DNA of 5,893 nt, taken from positions 1 through 5,893 of the forward strand of contig CADBMK010000146.1 in the NCBI GenBank assembly GCA_902795785.1, given 5' to 3'. Source of the DNA: an uncultured Bacteroidia bacterium (GTDB taxonomy: Bacteria; Bacteroidota; Bacteroidia; Bacteroidales; UBA932). The position numbers and the translations under genes are program-made. This document shows positions 1 through 5,893 of this stretch, piece after piece (the first letter of the stretch is position 1; every line of letters begins with the position of its first letter). Below the pieces are notes generated by a model, which was not told the DNA's origin, did no database searches, and saw only the letters and a program-made list of their open reading frames with translations.

Positions 1-999
1 GAAGCCGATCTTATATCCTTCAGGGAAGGTGTAGCTACCTGTCGTTCCAAGTTCAGGTGTGCCTTCACCCCAGTAGATGAGGGCGTATGAAGCGTGCTTG
101 CAGATCTCGTCGTCCGCCTTGATGCACTGGTCAAACTGGATGGCCTTGTACTTAGGAAGACTCTCGAGGAATTCAACTGTATCCTGCGAGCCGATCTGCT
201 TCTCGTCAAAATAGTAGTAATAAAGGTCAGAGTTTACAACCTCCTTGTAACCGCCGTCATTCTTGTAAACAGGGGATACGATGATAGGATCCTTTCCTGT
301 TGTGAGAGGATAAGCCTTGTGGTTGTAATAGCCTGATTTCACTACAAGTGGAAGGTTGTTGTATTTTCTTCCGTTCTTGAAATATGAGAAGATGAATGAT
401 CTGAATACATCCTTGAATTCATCAGAGTAGTCAGATACGGAAATCTTCTGGGTTGTGTAGTCTGAGAGCTGGTAGAGCTTCTCGCCCGGATTCCAGTTCC
501 TGATGCTTGCATAGGAATCATCAATGGCTCCGATTACAGGAGTTCCTTCAGGAAGAGTGACTCCTTCAGGTAAAGCCTTGGTGGTTGCGAAAGATGAAAC
601 GGTGTTGTTTTCAACTTTCTTTACATTATAGCTTGTCTTTGAGATATAGACTACGTATAAGCCTTCGTTGCTTTCCGGGGCGTCATAAGAGAGGGTTGCA
701 GAAGACTTGCCTGTAACATCCGTAGTGTTCAGGATCAGGATTGATGTCTCTCCGTCTTCCTCCTTTTTAAGAACGATGAGTTCAAGTTCCTCCGTTCCTT
801 CAGGAATGCTTGAAACGGTAATCTCGCCTGCAACGGTTGAAGACCAGGTGTGATTCTCGCTGAAAGTGGTTCCGAAAATCTTCTGTACATTCTGGTTGAT
901 GATTTCACGGTTGTACTTCTCTCTGTTTGTCAGGTCATTCTTTGAACAGCCTGAAAGAAGAATCATTCCGCATGCAGCGCTAAAGAGTAATTTTCTCAT
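1..999 (-). CDS. Secreted lipoprotein of unknown function, Bacteroidales type (3' end beyond window)
   Basis: An uninterrupted reading frame starts at the ATG at 999-997 and stays open for 333 codons to the left edge, so the C-terminus is missing. Residues 1-18 form a lipoprotein signal: basic start (MRK), hydrophobic core, and lipobox L15-S16-G17-C18, with C18 the predicted lipidated residue. The mature N-terminus (SKNDLTNREKY) is a charged linker. Residues of about 45-160 look beta-rich, beginning around W52 (HTWSS), and are followed by a domain containing an aromatic run (Y260-Y263, F264). The last visible residues, FPEGYKIGF (325-333), resemble the entry to DUF4114/LruC-like modules seen in many Bacteroidales surface lipoproteins. 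That is recollection of family style, not a search result. Likely location is the outer membrane. Base composition is more AT-rich than rmuC next door. The gene is divergent from rmuC. Lipoprotein status is firm; function is unknown. Confidence 0.85.
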   Translation of the reverse strand, partial: MRKLLFSAACGMILLSGCSKNDLTNREKYNREIINQNVQKIFGTTFSENHTWSSTVAGEITVSSIPEGTEELELIVLKKEEDGETSILILNTTDVTGKSSATLSYDAPESNEGLYVVYISKTSYNVKKVENNTVSSFATTKALPEGVTLPEGTPVIGAIDDSYASIRNWNPGEKLYQLSDYTTQKISVSDYSDEFKDVFRSFIFSYFKNGRKYNNLPLVVKSGYYNHKAYPLTTGKDPIIVSPVYKNDGGYKEVVNSDLYYYYFDEKQIGSQDTVEFLESLPKYKAIQFDQCIKADDEICKHASYALIYWGEGTPELGTTGSYTFPEGYKIGF

Positions 1000-1037
1000 A
1001 ACTAAATGGTATATAGTATATAATAGGTTCGTTTTGG

Positions 1038-1045
1038 CAAAGATA
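1038..1045 (-). promoter_or_regulatory. Bacteroidota -7 promoter element for the left lipoprotein
   Basis: Read on the minus strand this is TATCTTTG, an exact match to the Bacteroidota -7 consensus TAnnTTTG. It lies about 39 bases upstream of the lipoprotein ATG, which would give a short AT-rich leader. No good TTTG -33 element is seen at the usual 19-21 base spacing, so the call rests on the -7 box and its position. Confidence 0.5.
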
Positions 1046-1076
1046 GAAACTTTTTAAGATAATCTAAGTAATTACG

Positions 1077-1084
1077 TATATTTG
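1077..1084 (+). promoter_or_regulatory. Bacteroidota -7 promoter element candidate for rmuC
   Basis: TATATTTG matches TAnnTTTG exactly. A TTTT at 1052-1055, with 21 bases between, is a near match to the TTTG -33 element. A second -7 match, TAATTTTG, lies at 1102-1109, but its nearest TTTG (1081-1084) is only 17 bases upstream. Either box places the transcript start downstream of the TTG at 1082, so that TTG cannot be the rmuC start if this promoter is used. Confidence 0.45.
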
Positions 1085-1132
1085 TTATATAATAATGCGT
1101 ATAATTTTGATTTTGAAAAAATTGAGGGTGAA

Positions 1133-2347
1133 ATGATGGGGATGGTTATTGCTTTTATTGCCGGAGCAGCTGTTGCGGCTGTGGTGACGGCATTTTTTGT
1201 ATCATCTCAGGCAAAGAGTCAGATGAACTTTGTGCGTGACTCCTATGAAAAACAGCTTTCAGACCAGCAGGCCCGCTTTGACAAGGTTGTAGGTGACATG
1301 AAAGCAAATCTGATGGACAGCGTGAAAGTCAATATGAAGGCTGTGACTGAGGATATGCTGAAGCAGCGCCAGAAGGAACTTTCCGAGTCCAACAATGAAA
1401 ATCTTGGCCAGATTGTGAATCCTCTCAGGGAGAATATCGAGCAGCTGAAGAAGGCCATGGATGCCGGAGCAAAGGAACAGGCCGAAAGGAGCGGAGAACT
1501 TAAAGAGAATATCAGGAACCTTATGCAGCACAGTGATGCGGCCCGTAAGAGCGCCGAGGCCCTTGCTGCAGCCTTCAAGCACGGAAGCAAGATGCAGGGA
1601 GACTGGGGAGAGACAATCCTTGAGGAACTTCTGAATACCCAGGGCCTGACGGAAGGCGTCCACTATGACACCCAGGCCACTATCCAGGATGCCGACGGAA
1701 AGGCGGTCAGAAGTGACGAGGGCCACATCATGCGTCCTGATGTAATCCTCCATCTTGATCAGAGGAGGGAAGTGATCATCGATTCCAAGGTGTCCCTTAC
1801 CGCCTATGTGGACTATGTGAACGCCGAGACTCCGGAGGAGAAGTCAAGATGCCTGAGGGCTCATATCGACAGCCTGAAGTCCCACGTAAAGGAACTGGCA
1901 AAGAAGGATTACTCAAGATATGTCCAGCCTCCGAAGGTATCGGCCGGATATGTGATAATGTTCGTCCCTAATACGGGAGCGCTCTGGACTGTGCTCAACG
2001 AGGAACCCGGATTCTGGAGATGGGCGGCTGAGCAGAACGTGTATATCGCCGACGAGCAAAGCCTCTTTGCGGCCCTTAAGATAGTGAACCTGACCTGGAC
2101 CCAGGTTCTTCAGAACCAGAACCACGAGGATGTCTATAAACTTGCCAATGAGATGATTGACAGGGTGGGCATGTTCATGGACAGGTACAAGGCCATGGGC
2201 GCCGCCCTTGAGAAGGCCCGCTCCGAGTATGAGGACGGAGCCAGGAAACTCGGTCCGGATGGCCAGAGCATACAGAACACCGCAAAGAAACTGATAGCCC
2301 TTGGCGCCAAAAACAGCACAAAACACGCTCTCGCCTTAGATGAATAA
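1133..2347 (+). CDS. rmuC: RmuC family DNA recombination protein
   Basis: This 404-residue protein has the RmuC architecture: an N-terminal membrane anchor (residues about 4-23), a long charged coiled coil (about 26-150), then the conserved RmuC domain (about 150-375). Visible family motifs are KMQGDWGE (153-160), RPDVIL (201-206), IDSKVSL (from 216) and FVP (277-279). The spaced acidic and lysine residues (E160, D203, D217, K219) fit the PD-(D/E)XK-like nuclease fold proposed for this family. E. coli RmuC limits inversions at short inverted repeats; the biochemistry is not settled. The frame extends upstream to a TTG at 1082, but that codon overlaps a promoter -7 box. The ATG at 1133 or 1136 follows a purine-rich GAGGG (1124-1128) and gives a clean membrane anchor, so it is preferred. 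The gene is single, divergent from the left lipoprotein and convergent with the phosphoesterase. Confidence 0.95.
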   Translation: MMGMVIAFIAGAAVAAVVTAFFVSSQAKSQMNFVRDSYEKQLSDQQARFDKVVGDMKANLMDSVKVNMKAVTEDMLKQRQKELSESNNENLGQIVNPLRENIEQLKKAMDAGAKEQAERSGELKENIRNLMQHSDAARKSAEALAAAFKHGSKMQGDWGETILEELLNTQGLTEGVHYDTQATIQDADGKAVRSDEGHIMRPDVILHLDQRREVIIDSKVSLTAYVDYVNAETPEEKSRCLRAHIDSLKSHVKELAKKDYSRYVQPPKVSAGYVIMFVPNTGALWTVLNEEPGFWRWAAEQNVYIADEQSLFAALKIVNLTWTQVLQNQNHEDVYKLANEMIDRVGMFMDRYKAMGAALEKARSEYEDGARKLGPDGQSIQNTAKKLIALGAKNSTKHALALDE

Positions 2348-2361
2348 GGCCGGGAGCGTGT
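2323..2361 (-). terminator. Hairpin terminator for the metallophosphoesterase, overlapping the rmuC 3' end
   Basis: ACACGCTC (2323-2330) pairs perfectly with GAGCGTGT (2354-2361). The stem extends inward by a wobble and two more pairs, then continues past one mismatch to a loop of about nine bases. On the minus strand the hairpin is followed at once by a T-rich tract (TTTTGTGCTGTTTTT, from 2322 down to about 2308), as in an intrinsic terminator for the gene ending at 2384. On the plus strand no T-run follows, so it would end rmuC transcripts only weakly. The hairpin includes the last codons and the stop of rmuC. Confidence 0.6.
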
Positions 2362-2383
2362 CCTGTAAGTCTTTGGAAATGTA

Positions 2384-3529
2384 CTATCGGAGGATGAACC
2401 TGGTGCTTCTTCTGGCGTCGTCTCCTGCGTAGAAATCCACTGTCACTCCGTCCGGGGTGACATTCATTTTGTATGAGCCGGCGGCTCTGGCGATGGTGTA
2501 GCCTTTGAGGCCCGGACGAATCAGCTTGAAGTGGTCCTCGGCTTTCTGAGGGTTCTTCCCGCTCTTTTTCAGGCCTTCCTTTGCAATGTTACCATACTCT
2601 TCCGGCTTGGTGGCGCCCGGCTCGTAAACGCTCTGGGCCTTGCCTTTCCATACTGAGTTGAACGTCATCTGGGTGATGTGTCCGCCGTCTCCGTACCAGT
2701 CTGCGAATTCGGTGCAGTGGGTGTGGCCGCAGAGGACGATGGCATTGCGCTTTGCGAAAGCCTCGCGGATAGCAGCCCATGCTGCAGGGTCCGTGGACTT
2801 ACGTCCGTGGAGATACCAGTTGTAGTATTTAGGGCTGTCGTAAGGGAAGAGGGGACCGTGCATCACTACGAACGTATAACGTGCGCCCTCGGTGTCCTTG
2901 AGAAGACGGAAAATCTGGTCGTCGTCAGGGAAGTTAAAGTCAATGAAAATATAGGCGTCTTCTCCCACCTGGATTGAAAAGTTAGGGGAAGTGATTTCCT
3001 TGCCCAGTTCCTTGGAAAGCTTTGGAAGCATAAAGTCCAGGTAGGCCTTGCGGCAGACGTCATCGTTGAGGCCGCGGATGTCGTGGTTGCCGACGACGGT
3101 TGCAAATGTCATCGGGCCGAAGGCCGACTTGATCTTGCCGAAGGCGTCGGTGAGCATGCGCGTGTGGGCCTCGTATGATCCGGTATCGCCCTGGATGATA
3201 TCGCCCAACTGGAGGACGAATCTGGTGTCGTCGTCAACAAGGCAGGCTGCGCGCTTGAGGATTGAAGGACCGTTGCTGTCCCACATATTTGCGTAGTTGT
3301 CGAACTCCTTCCTGTGGTTGGCCTCGCGGACAGGGTCCGGGTCCGAGTATCCGTCGTGGTAGTAGGTGTCCGGGTGTGCGTCAAAATGTGTGTCGCCGAG
3401 AAGGACTACAGAGTATGATGACCCGTTTTTCTGGTTGTGTTTAGTTGAGGCCGCCCTGGTGAATATCTCGGATACTGAGAGTCCGGCAAGGCTCATGCCT
3501 GAAACTTTGAGAAAGTTGCGTCTGTCCAT
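2384..3529 (-). CDS. Exported calcineurin-like metallophosphoesterase with twin-arginine signal
   Basis: The 381-residue protein begins DRRNFLKVSG, a good twin-arginine motif (RRxFLK), followed by a short hydrophobic segment to about residue 27, so export in folded form to the periplasm is likely. The metal-binding motifs of the calcineurin-like phosphoesterase superfamily appear in order: GDTH (D46, H48), GDIIQGD (D110), GNHD (N148, H149), a lone histidine in MHGP (H224) and GHTH (H269, H271). All expected ligands for a two-metal centre are present, so the enzyme is probably active. The substrate (nucleotide, phospholipid, phosphodiester or other) cannot be read from sequence. A segment of about 60 residues between the first two motifs contains an Asp/His/Tyr-rich insert (residues 52-66). 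The last 80 residues form a C-terminal extension without a recognised motif. The gene is convergent with rmuC and divergent from the B12 receptor. Start is the ATG at 3529-3527. Confidence 0.93.
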   Translation of the reverse strand: MDRRNFLKVSGMSLAGLSVSEIFTRAASTKHNQKNGSSYSVVLLGDTHFDAHPDTYYHDGYSDPDPVREANHRKEFDNYANMWDSNGPSILKRAACLVDDDTRFVLQLGDIIQGDTGSYEAHTRMLTDAFGKIKSAFGPMTFATVVGNHDIRGLNDDVCRKAYLDFMLPKLSKELGKEITSPNFSIQVGEDAYIFIDFNFPDDDQIFRLLKDTEGARYTFVVMHGPLFPYDSPKYYNWYLHGRKSTDPAAWAAIREAFAKRNAIVLCGHTHCTEFADWYGDGGHITQMTFNSVWKGKAQSVYEPGATKPEEYGNIAKEGLKKSGKNPQKAEDHFKLIRPGLKGYTIARAAGSYKMNVTPDGVTVDFYAGDDARRSTRFILR

Positions 3530-3564
3530 ATGTGTTATTATTACTGACGTGTTAGTCTAATTAA

Positions 3565-3572
3565 CAAATATA
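3565..3572 (-). promoter_or_regulatory. Bacteroidota -7 promoter element for the metallophosphoesterase
   Basis: The minus strand reads TATATTTG, an exact TAnnTTTG match, 35 bases upstream of the phosphoesterase ATG. The -33 element is not clear. The leader between this box and the ATG is AT-rich with no Shine-Dalgarno sequence, as usual in Bacteroidota. Confidence 0.5.
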
Positions 3573-3613
3573 AGTTTTTTTGATGCTTGTTGGTCCTTTT
3601 TTGGGGCTGGGCG

Positions 3614-3645
3614 GTTGCAAATGTTGATTTGAAATCTCATATTTG
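3614..3645 (+). promoter_or_regulatory. Promoter of the riboswitch-receptor transcript
   Basis: GTTG at 3614-3617 and CATATTTG at 3638-3645 are separated by 20 bases. They match the Bacteroidota consensus TTTG-N19-21-TAnnTTTG at 3 of 4 positions and at 5 of the 6 fixed positions respectively. Transcription would begin near 3650, just before the riboswitch core. This placement supports the call and implies a leader of about 130 nt. Confidence 0.5.
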
Positions 3646-3650
3646 TTGCC

Positions 3651-3766
3651 GTTATCAGTTTTCATACATGGAATTCCAGTGCAAATCTGGAGCGGTGAGC
3701 CCCACGGTGATTTAAGTCCGGTCTTTGTATGATTATGTTGAATTGCTCCCGTAGGTTCATGCGGGA
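3651..3766 (+). promoter_or_regulatory. Cobalamin riboswitch (compact form) controlling the BtuB-like receptor
   Basis: The leader carries recognisable cobalamin-riboswitch elements: GGAA (3670-3673), a hairpin TCCAG/CTGGA (3675-3679 with 3687-3691) enclosing the GTGCAAATC-type segment, then GCGGTGAGCCCCACGGTGA (3692-3710) and a box-like AAGTCCGG (3714-3721). A 7-bp helix TCATACA/TGTATGA (3662-3668 with 3726-3732) closes the core. Downstream, TCCCGTA/TGCGGGA (3747-3753 with 3760-3766) forms a 7-bp hairpin with loop GGTTCA (3754-3759). That loop is complementary over six pairs, one a G-U, to TGAGCC (3696-3701). This reproduces the L5-L13 kissing interaction that cobalamin riboswitches use to sense ligand. 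The hairpin ends 15 nt before the receptor ATG and has no T-run after it, so control is probably at translation rather than by termination. The first-domain helices of long class I forms seem absent. Ligand preference (adenosyl- or hydroxo/methylcobalamin) is not decided. Confidence 0.87.
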
Positions 3767-3781
3767 TTGATTGAATTATTA

Positions 3782-5644
3782 ATGGTCTATTCTCTTATTG
3801 CAGTAGCAATACTGTCTATGGGGGGAGACGCGGTCGTAGATTCAATTCCCGCATCTACGGTCACGGCTTCGCGTGCGATTGTCCCGCAGCAGATACTGAG
3901 CGGAGAACAGTTGGAAAGGCTGTCCTCTTCTTCGGTGGCTGATGCGTTGAAGTTCTTTTCAGGCGTCCAGATAAAGGATTATGGCGGACTGGGAGGACAG
4001 AAGACGGTCAATGTCCGGTCTATGGGCTCGCATCACGTCGGCGTCTATGTCGATGGCGTCAGAATCACAAATGCACAAAACGGAACGGTCGATTTGGGAA
4101 AGTATTCCCTGGCCAATATGGAGAGCGTATCCCTGTACAATGCCAATAAGACTGAGGTCTTGATGGCAGCCTCGGAGTACGCATCGGCATCTACCGTTTA
4201 TCTAAGGACAAAACAGCCTGAAAAGACGGGCATTTCCGCCCAGTACGGCGCCGGTTCATTCGGCACACATAAGGCCGGGGTACACGCTTCGTACGGAAAG
4301 TACGTCTTCGTGGACGGGGAAGTCTGCCACTCCAAGGGCAATTATCCTTTTGAATATCATACCCAGTATGAGGACACAAGCGGTGTCAGAAGAAATTCCG
4401 ACATCACCTGGCAGAGGGTGGAGGCCGGCCTTTTCTGGAAGAAACTCAGGGGCCATCTTTATCTCTACAATTCCCGGAGGGGACTGCCGGGCGGCATCGT
4501 CAGGAGGATGACGGATCTCTACACCGACGTCGGCCGTGAGTGGGACAGGAACGCTTTCGCCCAGCTGTCCTATGCCGACGGGCAGGGAAACTGGTCATAC
4601 AAGGTGAACGGAAAGTTCTCGGACGACCATCTTCATTACTGTTCCGATTACCCGGAGAATATGGCGGCCCACGCAGATAACCACTATCATCAGCAGGACG
4701 GCTATTTTTCCGCCGCCGTTGCCTACAGGCTCCGGTATGGCGCCCTTTCCGCCTCATCGGATATCAGATGGGCGGACCTGAGGTGTGACGTGAAGAACTT
4801 TGCGTACGTTTACAGGCTTGATTCCAAGTCGGCTCTGGCGTACAAGATTCAGGCAGGTAGATTCTCGGCGGATTTTTCTTCGCTATATACATATGTAACA
4901 GACCATACCAGAGGTTCGGCCAAGCCGGTCAGCAGACTGAGCGGTTCCGGACATCTTTCTTTTAACGTACTCAAATCCGTAATTATTCGCGCATTTTGGA
5001 AAGAGGTCTTCCGTATCCCAACGTTAAATGACCTCTATTACACGCTTGTTGGTAACCGCAATTTAAAACCCGAGCTGACAAGGCAGGCGAATCTCGGTGT
5101 GGCCTATATGTATGGTTCATTCCTGGATGTCCAGGCGGACGTTTATTACAACAAGATTAAGGACAGGATTGTATGCCTGCCGCTCAAGGGATCTTATCAG
5201 TGGACGATGCTGAATTACGGCCATACCCGCTGCATGGGCCTGGACCTGACCGCAAGATGTACGGTGGGGAAGCACTCGCTTCTTCTTACGGGAGCGTTTC
5301 AGGACGACAGGAACAGGACGGACCCCAAGTCGGACTCTTACAATGATTATATAGCTTACTCCCCGAAGGTTACCCTTACGGGAGTCTATTCTTACAGTTT
5401 CAGGAAAGTGGGTCTGTCACTTTCCCATATGTATGTGGGCAAGAGGTACTGGACGGTTGAGAACGCCCTGGATTCTCCTCTTGACGCATATAACTGCACA
5501 GACGTGAAGGTGACCTGGAACCCAACGAAAAGGCTGAGCCTTGCCGTGGACGGACAGGATATCTTTGATTCAAGGTATGAGATGATCCAGAGGTGGCCTA
5601 TGCCGGGAAGGCGTTTCATGCTTAGCGCTACGGTCAGCCTGTAG
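3782..5644 (+). CDS. btuB: BtuB-like TonB-dependent outer-membrane receptor for cobalamin/cobamides
   Basis: The 620-residue protein is close in length to E. coli BtuB. A hydrophobic signal segment (residues 2-12) is followed by a TonB-box-like stretch (SIPASTVTASR, 21-31), a plug domain (about 33-150, with VADALKFFSGVQIKDYGG, NVRSMGS and VYVDGVRI), and a 22-strand-type beta barrel to the end. Family motifs include FRIPTLNDLYY (410-420), the GNRNLKPEL segment after it, and the terminal PMPGRR...SATVSL. It has no N-terminal carboxypeptidase-like domain, unlike SusC-type receptors. The B12 assignment rests mainly on the cobalamin riboswitch immediately upstream; the family alone would also fit other siderophore-like ligands. 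An in-frame TTG at 3767 directly abuts the regulatory hairpin and follows an in-frame stop at 3752; the ATG at 3782 is preferred. The signal segment lacks the usual basic residues with either start. A lipoprotein gene follows after 61 bases. Confidence 0.92.
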   Translation: MVYSLIAVAILSMGGDAVVDSIPASTVTASRAIVPQQILSGEQLERLSSSSVADALKFFSGVQIKDYGGLGGQKTVNVRSMGSHHVGVYVDGVRITNAQNGTVDLGKYSLANMESVSLYNANKTEVLMAASEYASASTVYLRTKQPEKTGISAQYGAGSFGTHKAGVHASYGKYVFVDGEVCHSKGNYPFEYHTQYEDTSGVRRNSDITWQRVEAGLFWKKLRGHLYLYNSRRGLPGGIVRRMTDLYTDVGREWDRNAFAQLSYADGQGNWSYKVNGKFSDDHLHYCSDYPENMAAHADNHYHQQDGYFSAAVAYRLRYGALSASSDIRWADLRCDVKNFAYVYRLDSKSALAYKIQAGRFSADFSSLYTYVTDHTRGSAKPVSRLSGSGHLSFNVLKSVIIRAFWKEVFRIPTLNDLYYTLVGNRNLKPELTRQANLGVAYMYGSFLDVQADVYYNKIKDRIVCLPLKGSYQWTMLNYGHTRCMGLDLTARCTVGKHSLLLTGAFQDDRNRTDPKSDSYNDYIAYSPKVTLTGVYSYSFRKVGLSLSHMYVGKRYWTVENALDSPLDAYNCTDVKVTWNPTKRLSLAVDGQDIFDSRYEMIQRWPMPGRRFMLSATVSL

Positions 5645-5705
5645 CGGTCATTGCGTTTGTCAATTACACGTTGGTAGTTAATCATAAAACAAAAACTAAT
5701 TTAAA

Positions 5706-5893
5706 ATGGTAATGAAAAACACATTCAGCAGTTTTGCGCTTGCGCTTTTCGCCGCAGGCATCCTGGTTTGCGGGTGCGATCCTTCAAAAGACGAACCCGT
5801 TGACAAGTTGAAAGAATTGGAAGAGGAACTGGAGGCCCAGAAGGCAGCCGGCTACTCATACAAGGTGGCTTCCGTCTATGACGTGGATTACGC
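5706..5893 (+). CDS. Lipoprotein in the B12 uptake operon (5' part only)
   Basis: An open frame from the ATG at 5706 runs off the right edge after 62 codons. An in-frame ATG at 5712 (MKNTFSS) is an equally good start. The product has a lipoprotein signal with lipobox V21-C22-G23-C24, C24 being the predicted lipid site. The next residues, DPSKDEP, are acidic and fit a Bacteroidota signal for export to the cell surface. Residues of about 32-46 (DKLKELEEELEAQK) look like a short helical spacer before the first domain, which starts near YKVASVYDVDYA. No promoter-like TAnnTTTG pair is seen in the 61-base gap after the receptor stop, and the gap is AT-rich just before the ATG, so cotranscription with the receptor is likely. 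By position it may be a corrinoid-binding partner of the receptor, like BtuG or BtuH. The visible part is too short to assign a family. Confidence 0.82.
   Translation, partial: MVMKNTFSSFALALFAAGILVCGCDPSKDEPVDKLKELEEELEAQKAAGYSYKVASVYDVDY

Noticed and set aside
1082..1132. TTG at 1082 as the rmuC start, adding 17 residues
   Set aside because: The TTG is inside the TATATTTG promoter element, the added residues are not RmuC-like, and the ATG at 1133/1136 places the membrane anchor at the N-terminus after a purine-rich GAGGG.
1243..1753. Minus-strand frames of 115 and 164 codons inside rmuC
   Set aside because: They lie fully opposite a clear conserved gene, have no recognisable motifs, and are explained by the codon bias of rmuC.
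2301..2310. Perfect 10-base palindrome TTGGCGCCAA
   Set aside because: It is within rmuC codons (LGAK), single-copy and too short to call an operator; chance is sufficient.
2678..2977. Plus-strand 99-codon frame opposite the phosphoesterase
   Set aside because: It is a shadow of the phosphoesterase gene, whose catalytic motifs are all intact on the minus strand.
3573..3610. T-runs near 3574-3581 and 3597-3602 as a terminator
   Set aside because: No GC-rich inverted repeat precedes either run, and the flanking genes diverge from here, so no terminator is expected.
5645..5705. Separate promoter or terminator between the receptor and the final lipoprotein
   Set aside because: There is a TTTG at 5656-5659 but no TAnnTTTG at a suitable distance, and no stable hairpin with a T-run, so the two genes are treated as one operon.

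Overview
The window looks like chromosome from a member of the Bacteroidales (phylum Bacteroidota). Evidence: TAnnTTTG-type promoter elements, almost no Shine-Dalgarno sequences, AT-rich regions just before start codons, several lipoproteins with acidic residues after the lipid cysteine, and a TonB-dependent outer-membrane receptor. Genus cannot be assigned from sequence alone. Coding density is high, and no RNA genes other than a riboswitch, no CRISPR array and no mobile element were seen.

Layout. (1) 1-999, minus strand: the N-terminal 333 residues of a large secreted lipoprotein of unknown function, running off the left edge. (2) 1000-1132: divergent intergenic region with promoter elements on both strands. 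(3) 1133-2347, plus strand: rmuC, a membrane-anchored coiled-coil protein with a nuclease-like domain. (4) 2384-3529, minus strand: an exported calcineurin-like metallophosphoesterase with a twin-arginine signal, convergent with rmuC. Its probable terminator hairpin lies across the 3' end of rmuC. (5) 3530-3781: a second divergent intergenic region holding the phosphoesterase promoter on one strand and, on the other, a promoter plus a compact cobalamin riboswitch. (6) 3782-5644, plus strand: a BtuB-like TonB-dependent receptor under that riboswitch. (7) 5706-5893, plus strand: the start of another lipoprotein, apparently cotranscribed with the receptor and running off the right edge.

The functional core is the right-hand half, a vitamin B12 (cobamide) acquisition locus. 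When corrinoid is plentiful, the leader RNA should fold so that loop TGAGCC (3696-3701) pairs with loop GGTTCA (3754-3759). This would clamp a hairpin that ends 15 nt before the receptor start codon and reduce receptor synthesis. The downstream lipoprotein is in the position where Bacteroidota carry surface corrinoid-binding lipoproteins (BtuG/BtuH-type), but too little of it is present to name the family. The rmuC gene, the phosphoesterase and the left lipoprotein have no evident link to B12.
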